A stretch of 64,000 nt of DNA from Paenibacillus rhizosphaerae (lineage in GTDB: Bacteria; Bacillota; Bacilli; Paenibacillales; Paenibacillaceae), in NCBI RefSeq assembly GCF_014192015.1, contig NZ_JACHXJ010000004.1:62001-126000 (forward strand), written 5' to 3'. Shown in pieces: positions 48,564-59,000 of the stretch (the first letter of the stretch is position 1; each line of letters starts with the position of its first letter). Under the pieces are notes generated by a model. It did no database searches, had not been told where the DNA came from, and worked only from the letters and a program-made list of their open reading frames with translations. Both the position numbers and the translations under genes were made by a program.

Positions 48564-50771
48564 ATGAACCTTAATTTTACACTGCCGGAGCGCGAGCTGG
48601 AGGCCGTCTCGCAGGCTGTGGGGGAGCATATCCGCTACTGCGTGCCTGTTGATTTGACGCTGGGCGGGCAGCGGACGGAAGGATATTTCGTGATTGGCGA
48701 GCAGAAATGGGCCCTGCTGCTGGAGGGCCGCGTAGTCGACAGCCGCCTGATAGCCGATGCGAAGGAATACAAGGTGGTGCCGCTGATCGGCAGCGCCGTG
48801 CTGGAAGGGGACGAGGCCGGTACCAAATTTATTCTGACCCGGCTGTCCATGAGGCATGCGGCGCGATACGGCTATATCGCCCAGATTCTGAACGATTTGT
48901 CCAGGCAGCGGAGGATCCGGATTTACAATGATGAAGAAGAGCCGATCTGCGCCAACTGCGGCGGACCGCTCATCCGCGGAACGCGGGTATGCCGGAAATG
49001 CATGAACAAGGCTGCGGCCTTCAAGCGGTTGTTCTCGGTGGCGATGAATCACAAAAAAACCTTCGCGATCGGGCTTGCGGTGACATTTGCCGCATCCGCC
49101 ATATCCATGGCGGGCCCTTACTTTCAAAAGCTGCTGGTGAATTCTTCGCTGCAGCCGCCTCCCGGCCAATCGCCGAGCTTTTCCGTGTTCGTCTGGGCCA
49201 TTCTCGGCCTGCTCTTCGTCCTCGTCGGCGGAGAGGGACTCGGCATCATCAAAGGGCGGATCATGGCGGGGGTCAGCTCGCAAATCGCGGCCGATCTGCG
49301 CAAGCTGGTCTATGAGCGGATTCAGAACCTTTCCCTCGGATTTCTGACCACGCAGCGGGCCGGGGACATCATGAACCGAGTCACCTCGGATACGGACCGG
49401 ATCCGCAATCTGGTGCAGGAGCTGTTCACGACGGCCGTTTTTCAGCTCATTATTCTCGTATCCGCGAGCGTGCTGCTCTTTTCCGCGGATTGGCGTCTGG
49501 CTTGCGTCGTGCTGCTGCCGGCACCCCTTGTCGCCTATATCCAGCGGTACATTTGGAAAGGCGTGCTGTGGAAGCTGTTCCGCAAGCAGTGGAGGGTGTA
49601 CGACAAGGCGAACTCCTTCCTGCACGACGTGCTGAGCGGGATCCGCGTCGTCAAGGCGTTCGGCAAAGAAGAGCGCGAGGTCAAGCGGTTCAAACAGTAC
49701 AACGCCGAGTTTGCGGCGGCGACCATCCAGACCGAGAAAGTATTCAGCATCCTGTCACCGATCTCGAACTATCTGATCCAGACGGGGCAGTATCTCGTGC
49801 TCCTCATCGGATGTAATATGATTCTAAGCAAGCAGATGTCTCTCGGGGAGCTGGTGCAGTTCAGCGGTTACGCCGGCATGATTTACGGGCCGATCGCGTG
49901 GCTGATGTTTATGCCGAGATGGCTGTCCAATGCGATTATTTCGGTGGACCGTATCTTCTCCGTGATCGATGAGCAGCCGGAAGTGATGGATTCCGAGGCG
50001 TCCGTCAAGCATTCGATTGAGGGTACGATTACGTTCCGGAATGTGATATTCGGCTACAAATCGTATGAGCCGGTGCTGAAGGAAATCAATGTGGAGATCA
50101 AACCGGGGGAAATGATCGGGCTGGTTGGACATTCCGGTTCAGGGAAGTCGACACTGATCAACCTCGTATCCCGCTTTTATGACGTAAATGAAGGCGAGAT
50201 CCTCATCGACGGGGTGGACATCCGCCGGATCGAGCAGGCGCATCTGCGCTCGCAAATCGGCGTCGTGCTGCAGGAGACATTTCTGTTCAGCGGCACGATC
50301 CTGGACAATATCCGGTACTCGAAGCCGGAAGCGACGTACGAGGAAGTGCTTGAGGCGGCGAAGATCGCCAACGCGCACGACTTTATCCTGCGCCTGCCGG
50401 ACGGCTATGATACGCGCCTTGAGGAGAACGGTGGCAACCTGTCCGGCGGGGAGCGGCAGCGGCTGGCCATTGCCCGGGCGGTGCTGAACGACCCGCGGAT
50501 CCTGATTCTCGACGAGGCGACCGCCTCGCTCGATATCGATACGGAGAGCGCCATCCAGGAGGCGCTGCAGCGGGTCACCCGCAACCGGACGACGCTGGCG
50601 ATCGCGCATCGTCTCTCGACGCTGCGGCATGCCGACCGGCTGATCGTCCTCGACAAGGGCGAGATTGCCGAAATCGGCACGCACGCCGAGCTTGTGGCCA
50701 AGAGAGGAATCTACTACAATCTCATCACCGCGCAGCGCAACATGTCTAAGAAGGCCGAGGCGGTGGGTTAG
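48564..50771 (+). CDS. second ABC exporter with N-terminal PH-like module and zinc ribbon
   Basis: Protein of 735 residues after a GGACGGAGGT site. The N-terminal 120 residues are a soluble strand-rich domain (LTLGGQRTEGYFVIGEQKWA, AKEYKVVPLIGSAVLE, MRHAARYGYIAQILNDLSRQ), and a zinc ribbon has Cys129, 132, 143 and 146. Six membrane helices (about 160-440) and a complete nucleotide-binding domain follow: VGHSGSGKST, LSGGERQR, ILILDEATASLD, AHRLSTLR. The layout is the same as in the first exporter of the operon, so the two are paralogues and probably form a heterodimer controlled by the N-terminal modules. Confidence 0.87.
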   Translation: MNLNFTLPERELEAVSQAVGEHIRYCVPVDLTLGGQRTEGYFVIGEQKWALLLEGRVVDSRLIADAKEYKVVPLIGSAVLEGDEAGTKFILTRLSMRHAARYGYIAQILNDLSRQRRIRIYNDEEEPICANCGGPLIRGTRVCRKCMNKAAAFKRLFSVAMNHKKTFAIGLAVTFAASAISMAGPYFQKLLVNSSLQPPPGQSPSFSVFVWAILGLLFVLVGGEGLGIIKGRIMAGVSSQIAADLRKLVYERIQNLSLGFLTTQRAGDIMNRVTSDTDRIRNLVQELFTTAVFQLIILVSASVLLFSADWRLACVVLLPAPLVAYIQRYIWKGVLWKLFRKQWRVYDKANSFLHDVLSGIRVVKAFGKEEREVKRFKQYNAEFAAATIQTEKVFSILSPISNYLIQTGQYLVLLIGCNMILSKQMSLGELVQFSGYAGMIYGPIAWLMFMPRWLSNAIISVDRIFSVIDEQPEVMDSEASVKHSIEGTITFRNVIFGYKSYEPVLKEINVEIKPGEMIGLVGHSGSGKSTLINLVSRFYDVNEGEILIDGVDIRRIEQAHLRSQIGVVLQETFLFSGTILDNIRYSKPEATYEEVLEAAKIANAHDFILRLPDGYDTRLEENGGNLSGGERQRLAIARAVLNDPRILILDEATASLDIDTESAIQEALQRVTRNRTTLAIAHRLSTLRHADRLIVLDKGEIAEIGTHAELVAKRGIYYNLITAQRNMSKKAEAVG

Positions 50772-50811
50772 CCGGGGTGGTTGCGGCGGGTGAAAGGTAT
50801 AGTTCTTACTG

Positions 50812-50848
50812 AACACTCCGACTCTATCGTGATAGAGCTGGAGTGTTT
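50812..50848 (+). terminator. rho-independent terminator of the exporter operon
   Basis: Outer arms AACACTCC / GGAGTGTT and inner arms CTCTATC / GATAGAG, then TTTGTTTTTTT. Confidence 0.92.
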
Positions 50849-50866
50849 TGTTTTTTTGTCCCGTAG

Positions 50867-51151
50867 TTACGATTGCTTCTCCTTCGTAAAGAGCCCAATC
50901 AGCAATAGAATCACACCGGTCAAAAAGAACAGCGGGATCAGGATCATTAAGAGACCCAAGGCGGCGAACCCGTCATGAGCGATCCAGTCCCCGTACATCA
51001 ACGCAACGAGCCACGAAAATACAAATGCGATCGGCAGCATCGTCGTGATTCCCCACACGATATATTTTCTTTTTGCAGATCTGCCTTTACTCAATTCAAA
51101 GGCTAAGCTTAAGGCAGCGAGTACGATGATCGCTCCGACAACCCATGCCAT
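50867..51151 (-). CDS. small hypothetical membrane protein
   Basis: ATG 51151 after AGGAGGGATGCC is chosen from a longer frame; 94 residues. Three predicted membrane helices: about 2-20, 33-53 and 65-88. A basic loop KGRSAKRKYIVW lies between the first two. No family recognised. Monocistronic, converging with the exporter operon terminator. Confidence 0.65.
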   Translation of the reverse strand: MAWVVGAIIVLAALSLAFELSKGRSAKRKYIVWGITTMLPIAFVFSWLVALMYGDWIAHDGFAALGLLMILIPLFFLTGVILLLIGLFTKEKQS

Positions 51152-51403
51152 CCGGCATCCCTCCTGGGAGTTCGTTGTTTTTATTTTTTGCATGATGTCA
51201 TAGATGAACGGCATGGCGACAAAGCTTGAGAATGACCCGCTCATCCCGATGATATAGCTTATTCATAAAACACGTTAAAATCTGCGAAGTTGGTTTTAAA
51301 ATGGTTTTTCGCTGCCGCATACAGGTAAAATCATCCATTTGTTGAATAGTATTTCAGTAAGGCCTTAGGCCAAGAAGCCTATTCTCTTAGGGGAGGAATA
51401 CAC

Positions 51404-52726
51404 ATGGCGCGCCGATGGGTAAATTCGCCGTACGCCTTTGCGCTGGGGATGTTTGCGATGATGGTTCCGAGTCAGGCATTCAGTTCGTTTTACAGCTATT
51501 TTTATGTGGAAAAGCTGGGACTTGGCGTCGGGCTCGCCACGCTCGCCAGAACCATTTTCCTTGTCTGGGATGCGGTAAACAATCCGCTGTTCGGCTATTG
51601 GTCGGACCGGACCGAGACGCGTTACGGCCGGCGCAGGCCGTGGGTGTTTGCTTCCATTCCGCTGTTTATGCTCACCTTCGTGTTGGTCTTCTCTCCGCCG
51701 GGCGAGTTGTCGCAAAACGGGCTGTTCACCTGGTTCCTCGTGACGCTCGTGCTGTATGAGGCGGTGGCGACCGTTCTGTGGGTCAACTACGGGGCGCTGT
51801 TTCCCGAGCTGTTTCGTGGCGACCGGATCCGGGCCAAAGCCTCCGCCATCCAGCAGGGCTATCAGGTGCTGGCTCTTTTGATCGCCACTGCCCTGACACC
51901 TATCATTTACGCGGCGATCAACTTCTCCAATATGGCGATCGTGTACGCCTTCGTGTTTGGCATCTGCATGCTCATCTGCATGCTTAGCGTGCGGGAGCAG
52001 CGCAACCCCGGCAACGCGGAACCGATGAAGCTGGGCGCCGCCTTTAGGGAAACGCTCAGCAACAAGAAGTTCTGGATCTTCAACGTATCGAACTCGTTCG
52101 CCCAGACCGTAAACGGGCTGGTCAGCTCCATGATCCCGTTCTACGCCAAATACGTGCTGCGGATTTCGGAGGGCCAGGTGTCGATTCTGCTGGCGGCCGT
52201 GTTTGTGTCGGTCATACCGCTCGTGGGCGTATGGTACTGGATCGTCCGCCGGATGGACGGCGTGAGAGCCTGGCGGCTGTCGCTGATCCTGTACGGCCTG
52301 TCGGTTATTCCGCTCTGGTTCGGTTACAACCTGGTGAGCGGCGTGGCAGCCGGCATTGCGGTGGGCTTCGGTTTGGCCGGTTTTCTCGTCACGCCGGCGA
52401 TGGTCAGCGGGCGCATCATCGATGAGGATGCGGAGCGTACCGGGCGGCGGCGCGAGGGCATCTATACTGCAGTCAGCGGATTCATTACCCGTTCGAGCGG
52501 GCTGATTTCGGCGCTGGCCTTTTACGTGGTCGGTCTGATCTTCGGTTATGAAAGCGGTGACAATCCGGGATCGAATCCGGAAGCGACGTTTCGTTACCTG
52601 ATCAGCGTCGTACCGTTATGCTTATTGGTCATATCGGTTGTGATATCCTTTATGGGCCGATTTGATTTTCATATGACGGGGAAAGGAGAGATGAAGCATG
52701 GCCAAGAGGCTCATCATCAACTGTGA
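51404..52726 (+). CDS. GPH-type MFS transporter, probable sugar or oligosaccharide symporter
   Basis: Protein of 440 residues after AGGGGAGG. Twelve predicted helices; the GPH/MFS_2 signature after helix 2 reads WDAVNNPLFGYWSDRTETRYGRRRPW, typical of glycoside-pentoside-hexuronide symporters such as melibiose carriers. The ChbG-like deacetylase gene starts 29 bases before its end, so the two are translationally linked. The transported compound may be an N-acetylated oligosaccharide that the deacetylase then processes; this is inference from context. Confidence 0.9.
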   Translation: MARRWVNSPYAFALGMFAMMVPSQAFSSFYSYFYVEKLGLGVGLATLARTIFLVWDAVNNPLFGYWSDRTETRYGRRRPWVFASIPLFMLTFVLVFSPPGELSQNGLFTWFLVTLVLYEAVATVLWVNYGALFPELFRGDRIRAKASAIQQGYQVLALLIATALTPIIYAAINFSNMAIVYAFVFGICMLICMLSVREQRNPGNAEPMKLGAAFRETLSNKKFWIFNVSNSFAQTVNGLVSSMIPFYAKYVLRISEGQVSILLAAVFVSVIPLVGVWYWIVRRMDGVRAWRLSLILYGLSVIPLWFGYNLVSGVAAGIAVGFGLAGFLVTPAMVSGRIIDEDAERTGRRREGIYTAVSGFITRSSGLISALAFYVVGLIFGYESGDNPGSNPEATFRYLISVVPLCLLVISVVISFMGRFDFHMTGKGEMKHGQEAHHQL

Positions 52727-53612
52727 CGATTTCGGACAGAGCCCGGCGATGAACCGGGCCATCATGCATTTGCTCGAGGAGGGCAAGGTCTCCTCGGCGA
52801 CGATCATGGCGGTGGCGCCCGGCTTTGAAGAGGCAGCCGACTGGACCGCGCGCCGCCGGCAGCCCAATGTGGGGCTGCATCTGACCCTGACGAGCGAGTT
52901 CGATGCCCTGCGCTGGAGCAGTCTGACCGGGCACCCGTCGCTGCATGATGCCGAGGGCAAGCAGTACCGGACGGTCAGGGAGTTTGAGCTGGGCGCGGAG
53001 ACGGGGGCCGTCGTGAAGGAGATTGACGCCCAGTACGAACGGGTGAAGCAGGCCGGCATTCGAATCAGCCATGTTGACAACCACATGGGCAGCCTGTACG
53101 GCATGGAAACGGGGCGCAGCCTGCTGCCCCAGACCTTTTGGAAAATTTCGCGCTGGGGCCTGCCTTCCCGCTTCTTCCGCTACATCCACCCCGATGACCC
53201 GCTCCTTCGTTCACTGGGCGGTATTGAACGTCCGGTAGCCAAAGCAGCGGCGCTGGCGGACACCTTCGGGGTGCCGATCCCCGATTATCTGCTGTCCCAT
53301 CCCTTCGGATTGGTGGAAGGGGAAACGTATGACAGCTTCAAACGGTCGATCATCGCCAAGCTGTACGCCCTGCCGGACGGCGTCTCAGAGACCTACATTC
53401 ATCCCGGCGCGGAGGATGCGTGGATGCTGGCCAACATTCCGCAGTGGGAGAAGCGGGTATGGGAGTTCCGGCTGCCCTTTGATGACGACTTTGCGTACGC
53501 TTTGAAGGATGCGGGCGTGGAGCTGACCCATTATGGCTATGTTCAGGAGCACCTCAGGCGGCCGCGCTTCAGTTCGGCTTTCCGGCTGATCCGGGAGCTG
53601 GCCCGGAAATAA
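52698..53612 (+). CDS. ChbG/HpnK (YdjC) family carbohydrate deacetylase
   Basis: Protein of 304 residues, start inside the end of the MFS gene after GGGAAAGGAGAG. LIINCDDFGQSPAMNRAIMH holds the catalytic metal-binding Asp pair, NVGLHLTLTSE and ISHVDNHMGSLYGM supply the metal His ligands, and the C-terminal ETYIHPGAED closes the site. Members remove acetyl groups from chitooligosaccharides or related sugars with Mg2+ or Zn2+. The fold and size fit a cytoplasmic enzyme. Coupling with a sugar transporter supports a role in using imported amino-sugar oligomers. Confidence 0.92.
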   Translation: MAKRLIINCDDFGQSPAMNRAIMHLLEEGKVSSATIMAVAPGFEEAADWTARRRQPNVGLHLTLTSEFDALRWSSLTGHPSLHDAEGKQYRTVREFELGAETGAVVKEIDAQYERVKQAGIRISHVDNHMGSLYGMETGRSLLPQTFWKISRWGLPSRFFRYIHPDDPLLRSLGGIERPVAKAAALADTFGVPIPDYLLSHPFGLVEGETYDSFKRSIIAKLYALPDGVSETYIHPGAEDAWMLANIPQWEKRVWEFRLPFDDDFAYALKDAGVELTHYGYVQEHLRRPRFSSAFRLIRELARK

Positions 53613-53698
53613 AGCGGCGGAGAGGGGCACAGCTGCCGGTTGTGCGGAGGGGTTAAGGCTCCGATTTTTCGGCATAAATATGATCCTTTCATATGCAT

Positions 53699-53741
53699 AA
53701 AAAAACAACCCTTCGCACACGATGGCGAAGGGCTGTTTTTG
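53699..53741. terminator. bidirectional terminator
   Basis: AAAAACAACCCTTCGC / GCGAAGGGCTGTTTTT around ACACGATG, with A and T tracts on the two sides. It serves the deacetylase operon and the converging udk gene. Confidence 0.88.
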
Positions 53742-53805
53742 CTTGTCCGGATTATTTTTCGCTGCAGCTGAGAATCAACGGTTCTATAACCGATCCAAGC
53801 TGTGT

Positions 53806-54441
53806 TTAGATGTCCGACCAGTCCCGGTCGCCCGTCAGGAACTTCTCCGTCAGGATCGACAGCAGCTGAATGCCGACTTCGTTTTCCCCGCCTTCGGGAA
53901 TGATGAGGTCGGCGTATTTTTTGGACGGCTCGATAAAGGCCTCGTGCATCGGCTTCACTGTGGCCAGGTACTGCTGGTGAATCGACTGGATGCTGCGTCC
54001 GCGTTCCTCAATGTCACGCAGGACGCGCCGCAGAATACGCACGTCCGGGTCGGTGTCCACAAACACCTTGATGTCGAGCATCTCGCGCAGCTTCTCGTCC
54101 GAGAGGACGTGAAGGCCTTCGATGATGACGATATTGTTCGGCGTCAGCTCCACCTTGTCGACCGAGGAGCGGGCGTGAACCGTAAAGTCGTACACCGGCG
54201 CGTAAGCAGTTTGGCCTTCTTTTAACTGGCTCAAATGCTCGATAAGTAGTTCATTATCAAAGGCGAACGGATGATCATAGTTGATCAGCTCCCGTTCCGC
54301 CAGGCTAAGATGAGGGTTGTCCTTGTAATAATTGTCCTGGGAAATGAAGGTGACCTTTCCCGAACCGAGACGATCGATGACCGAACGGGCCACCGTCGTT
54401 TTGCCGGAGCCAGTGCCGCCGGCGATACCAATAATAAGCAT
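53806..54441 (-). CDS. udk: uridine kinase
   Basis: Protein of 211 residues, the usual length. Start at ATG 54441 (MLIIGIAGGTGSGKTT); AGGGGG lies 13 bases upstream, rather far, so an upstream start is not excluded. P-loop GGTGSGKTT, then ISQDNYYKD, NYDHPFAFDNELL, APVYDFTVHAR and IIEGLHVL, followed by the lid RRVLRDIEERGRS. It phosphorylates uridine and cytidine with GTP or ATP for pyrimidine salvage. Monocistronic here. Confidence 0.95.
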   Translation of the reverse strand: MLIIGIAGGTGSGKTTVARSVIDRLGSGKVTFISQDNYYKDNPHLSLAERELINYDHPFAFDNELLIEHLSQLKEGQTAYAPVYDFTVHARSSVDKVELTPNNIVIIEGLHVLSDEKLREMLDIKVFVDTDPDVRILRRVLRDIEERGRSIQSIHQQYLATVKPMHEAFIEPSKKYADLIIPEGGENEVGIQLLSILTEKFLTGDRDWSDI

Positions 54442-54734
54442 GACGAGTCGTGTACCCCCTAAATGAAATGCCACCTGCAACTACAACCCAAGTATTGTAG
54501 CACAGCCGCCGCTTTTTTTCATCATGTCGGGGTTATGAGAAAAATGGTAAGGCCGTTCGTGAGAAAGGAAGAGCGCTATGGACAAAAAAGTTAGTGGTGA
54601 CGGGCTACCAAACTTTGTCGAGGATAGCTTCTTATTGGCTGCAGGCACGGGCAGGAAATAAAACGGTAACGAGCGAATGTAATTAAGATTAAAAATAACC
54701 CAATTAACATTGTAACAAAGAAAGGTTGATGATT

Positions 54735-55706
54735 GTGCCACTCGTAGATATGCCGCTGTCCCAGTTGAAGCAGTATGAAGGAAGAAGCCCGAAGCCGGAT
54801 GATTTTGATACATACTGGGCGCAGGCACTGGAAGAAATGCGGGCTGTCGATCCGCAGGTAGAGCTCGTTCCAGCGGATTTTGAAGTGCCGTTTGCCGAAT
54901 GCTTTTCGCTGTATTTCACCGGGGTGAACGGCGCGAGAATTCATGCCAAGTACGCCAGGCCAAAAGGAGCCACCCAGCCTCACCCGGCCGTGCTGCACTT
55001 TCACGGTTATACGGGAGACAGCGGGGATTGGATGGATAAAATGGTCTACCCGGCGATGGGCTTCTCCATCGCGTCGCTGGACGTCCGCGGTCAAGGCGGC
55101 TTGTCCGAGGATAAGGGCGGCGTGGTCGGCAACACGCACCATGGACATATCATCCGCGGCTTAAGCGACAAGGACCCGCACAAGCTGCTCTTCCGTGACG
55201 TGTTCCTGGACACCGCACAGCTGGCGGCGATCGTGATGGGCTTCCCCGAGGTCGACGCGGACCGCGTGGGGGCGACGGGCTGGTCGCAGGGCGGCGCACT
55301 GACGATCGCGTGTGCCGCGCTGGAGCCGAGAATCAAGAAGGCTGCCCCGGTGTATCCGTTCCTGAGCGACTATAAGCGGGTATGGGAGATGGATCTCAGC
55401 GTTCATGCGTACGAGGAACTCCGCACCTATTTCCGCAAGTTCGACCCGCAGCATCAGCGCGAGGACGAAATTTTTACCAAGCTCGGCTATATCGATATTC
55501 AGAACCTGGCTTCGCGCATTGAGGCCGATGTCATGGTTGGCGTCGGTTTGATGGACACGATTTGTCCGCCGTCGACCCAGTTTGCCGCCATTAATAAAAT
55601 GAAGTCGTCCGTGAAGCTTGAAATCTATCCGGATTTCGGCCACGAAGGGCTCCCTGGCCTGCACGACAAGATCGTGCAGTTTATGAAAGGGCTCCAGCAG
55701 GAATAG
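54735..55706 (+). CDS. acetylxylan esterase / cephalosporin-C deacetylase (AXE1 family)
   Basis: GTG 54735 gives MPLVDMPLSQLKQYEG, the start usual for AXE1 proteins, with AAAGAAAGG nine bases before; earlier in-frame TTG and ATG are too near that site. 323 residues. RGQGG after strand 3 and the nucleophile elbow GWSQGGALT (Ser), with Asp in VGLMDTICPPS and His in FGHEGLPG, form the catalytic triad. These hexameric cytoplasmic esterases remove acetyl groups from xylo-oligosaccharides and cephalosporin C. The neighbouring ChbG-like deacetylase acts on amide acetyl groups, a complementary function. Confidence 0.94.
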   Translation: MPLVDMPLSQLKQYEGRSPKPDDFDTYWAQALEEMRAVDPQVELVPADFEVPFAECFSLYFTGVNGARIHAKYARPKGATQPHPAVLHFHGYTGDSGDWMDKMVYPAMGFSIASLDVRGQGGLSEDKGGVVGNTHHGHIIRGLSDKDPHKLLFRDVFLDTAQLAAIVMGFPEVDADRVGATGWSQGGALTIACAALEPRIKKAAPVYPFLSDYKRVWEMDLSVHAYEELRTYFRKFDPQHQREDEIFTKLGYIDIQNLASRIEADVMVGVGLMDTICPPSTQFAAINKMKSSVKLEIYPDFGHEGLPGLHDKIVQFMKGLQQE

Positions 55707-55754
55707 CCGCAGATACTTCGGTACCTGTTTTTTTAATCCCGTATGATTCGTATA

Positions 55755-55797
55755 AAGGCATCCCTTGCGGCCGAGCGCCAGCCAGGGATGCCTTTTG
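55755..55797 (+). terminator. rho-independent terminator of the AXE1 gene
   Basis: AAAGGCATCCCT / AGGGATGCCTTTT, 12 perfect pairs around an 18-base loop. Confidence 0.88.
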
Positions 55798-56033
55798 GTG
55801 CTTGACGGCCGGACATTCAGGCTCGCAAAAGCCAATACTTTCGGATGAGTTCAAAGCTAAAAATATCGAATTTTGGCGGCTCAGTTAACTTTCGTTAATT
55901 GTTGGCGCCTGTTTGCCTTGCTACGATAGGGATGCCTTTTTGAATCTGATCCAAAAGGCCTGGGCGGTAAGGCTTATAACTGGCATTGGATCGGGATGAT
56001 TTTCATACCTAAAAGAGCAAGGAGAGACAGGAA
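55798..56033. promoter_or_regulatory. upstream region of the SLH protein gene with candidate promoter
   Basis: A small hairpin CAGTTAAC / GTTAATTG lies at about 55881-55901. TTGTTG at 55899-55904 and TACGAT at 55922-55927 have a 17-base spacer and form a plausible promoter. AAGGAGAG at 56020-56027 is the ribosome binding site. Confidence 0.4.
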
Positions 56034-59000
56034 ATGCACCGATTAAAAAAGCTAAGTCTGGGAGCCGTGCTTATGTTCGGCCTGCAGCAGCTGTACCCGA
56101 TGGCAGCATTTGCCGAAATTGCAGTGGAGCCGCAGGAGGATCCGTTTGTTTTTTATGTTAGCGACAACGATTATGGCGAGGGTTATAAGCTGAGAGTAAG
56201 CTCTTATAACGATCAGGAAGATTTTCTGTACGAGGAGACCAGCGAGAACCCGCCGAATGAGCCTTTCGTCATTTCCATTAACCCGTACGATAATCCATGG
56301 ATTCCGCACGTGGATCTGGAAGACCCGCATCCGATCACGTTCCGGGTGGAGACGGTTAAAATTGGCGGCAGCCGTGGTTCCGAGGAAGGTACATCCTCTG
56401 AGGGCTCTGAAGGCAGCGGCGGATCGAGCGGCTCAGATGGCGGCAGCACAGAGCCGGATAATCCTGCTGGCGAGAACGGCACGGGAGCCGGAGAAGACGG
56501 TAGCACTAGCGGCGGCGAAGTCGGCGACAGCACGACCGGGGGCACGGGCGACGGCAATGAGGGGACTGTAGGCTCAAATTCCGGGGAAACCGGCGGCATT
56601 GGCGGAAGTGAAAGCGGCGAAACTGATACCGGAGATGAGGGGCTCGGCGACCCGATTCCCGGGAATTCCGGCGAGCCTGGAGATTTGCCTGGAATCGGCT
56701 TCGAATGGATGAGCGCCAAGGTGCAGCAAGAAGATAGCACAGGTGTGGCGGCGGTTCCCGGCAATGAAAACAGCGATGAGATTGTGGACAGCGCCGATTA
56801 TACGTGGCGTCCGGTTGCGACCGTTGAAGGAGATATCCCTGTTGCACCCGAATCGGTGGACGACCTGAGAGTGCTGGTGGCGAGCGGAAACAGCCTCGGG
56901 ATCTCAGTAGGCGAAGGCGATGAAGGATTTAAATACGACGAAAATACACACACGGTTCATTATAAGGTAAACCTGCCGAAGGGCGGACCTTACCTCGTCG
57001 AGGCCACAGTTGACGGTGACCCTTATGGATCGGCTCTGGTGAAGCCGGTTACCGGGGTGAACCGTTTCCCAAGTAAAACGCTCGTTGAGGGCCACGAGAT
57101 CCATACTTACTTTGCAGTAGACGCTGATCCTCTTGTCCCGTACACCTTAGAACAGCTGGAAGGGATGGACGACAGCTTGGATGCGGCCGATGGACAGGCG
57201 GTCGATTTCGGCGGACAAACCTACAATGCGTCCAAGGAAGTTAAACTTCCGTTCGAATTTTCATTCTACGGAAAGAAGTACGGCCAGGTCTGGGTTGACA
57301 TTAACGGAGGAATTTATTTTGACAACTACTCCACCTCGGGTCCAGAGGAATACCCTGATGTTGATGCACCGCCTGCACTGCAGGCCTATGTATCCGGTCT
57401 GAGGCTGAATCCTAACGATCCCCATTCCAAAATCCTGACGAAAATGATCGGGGAGGAAGGGGACCGGAAGTATATCGTGCAATGGAACAACGTGTATTTT
57501 TATAATGCCGATGCCCCGATTACGTTCCAGGCGATTCTATTCGAAAATGGGGATGTCCAATATCAATATCCGAACATCACGATAGAAAACCGCGAATACG
57601 ATGACGGCGAGGCTTCAACGATCGGCATTCAAGCCGGTCAGGGCTTGTCCCAAAATTACCTGCTCTATTCGCATCGACTGTCTATGATCGAAAGCAACCA
57701 GGCGATCCGCTTCAGTCCGGTAACGGTCTCTGACGCAAATCCTTCCGATCCCGGTCCCAGGCAGTACTCGGTGACGTACAACGATAACGGCAGTTCAGCA
57801 GGTGTTGTCCCAGTGGACGAACAAGCTTATGGCGCTGGAGATAACGTAACCGTACAGGGGAATACCGGCGGCCTTAAGAAAGACGGGTACGATTTTGCCG
57901 GGTGGAGCCAGCATTCGGACGGAAGCGGCACGCTGTATAAGGAAGGCGACACCATTCCGGTCGGTTCGGAAAATATAACGCTCTATGCGGTATGGACGCC
58001 GGTAACTCCGCCGGATCATGGCGGCGACAACGGAAACGGCGGCGGAGATAACGGCCCCGGCGGTGATGGCGGCTCCGGCGGCGGAGATAACAGCCCCGGC
58101 GGTGATGGCAGCTCCGGCGGTAACGGTGGATCTACCGGCGGTGGCGGAAACACGGGTGGCAGCGGCGGCGGATCGAACAACAATGGCGGCAGCACTGGTG
58201 GCTCAACAGCGCCAACGTCTTCGGGAAGCTCGACCGCCAGCGCTCCTGCACCGGTCGTTGTGAACGGAAAGTCCTATGACGGAGTGCTCCAAACTACGAC
58301 GGCTACCAATAACGGGCAGACATCGGTGACGGCCGTTCTTGAACCGTCGAAGCTGCAGGCCATGCTAAGTCAGGCCGGGCCGGGACAATCCGTCACGATT
58401 CCGGTCATGCAGGCGGCAAGTACAACGACGCTGGGGCTGACGGTAGAATCGCTGAGAGCTTTGGAAACCGGCGCAAGCCAGCTGGTGATCCAAACCGCAA
58501 ACGGAAGCTACCAGATTCCGGTTTCTGAGATCAGCACATCAAGACTAGCCCGGCTCTTCCAAGCTTCAGGTGATGTTACGGGGATGAGCGTCCAGATCAT
58601 CATCTATCGGTCTGATGCGGCAAAGGCAGCACAGCTGGAGGCAGCCTCCCAAAAGATGGGGCTGCAGTTGGTGACCGCACCGGTAGATTTCCGGATTGCC
58701 GCTTCACTCCAGGGTCAAAGCTTGAACATTAGTCCGTACAGCACTTATGTGCAACATATCCTGCCGGTTCCGGCAGCAAGCGAAGGTATTGTGTCTACGG
58801 GAGTCATGCTGGACGAGAACGGAGCCGTGCATCCGGTGCCTACACGGTTGGCCGGAGAGAACGGCAGCCGCACTGCAGTCGTGAACAGTCTAAGCGGCGG
58901 CACATTCGCCCTTGTTGGCTACAGCACAAGCTTCAGCGATGTAAGCGGGCATATGCAGCAAGTCGTGCAGGACCTCGCCTCCCGCCTGATTCTGCAGGGA

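Noticed and set aside
55810..55905. Possible cyclic-di-GMP riboswitch before the SLH gene (GCAAAAGCC and TCAAAGCTA stretches)
   Set aside because: The conserved ACGCAAAGCC core and receptor bases are missing, and a better promoter lies downstream of this stretch.
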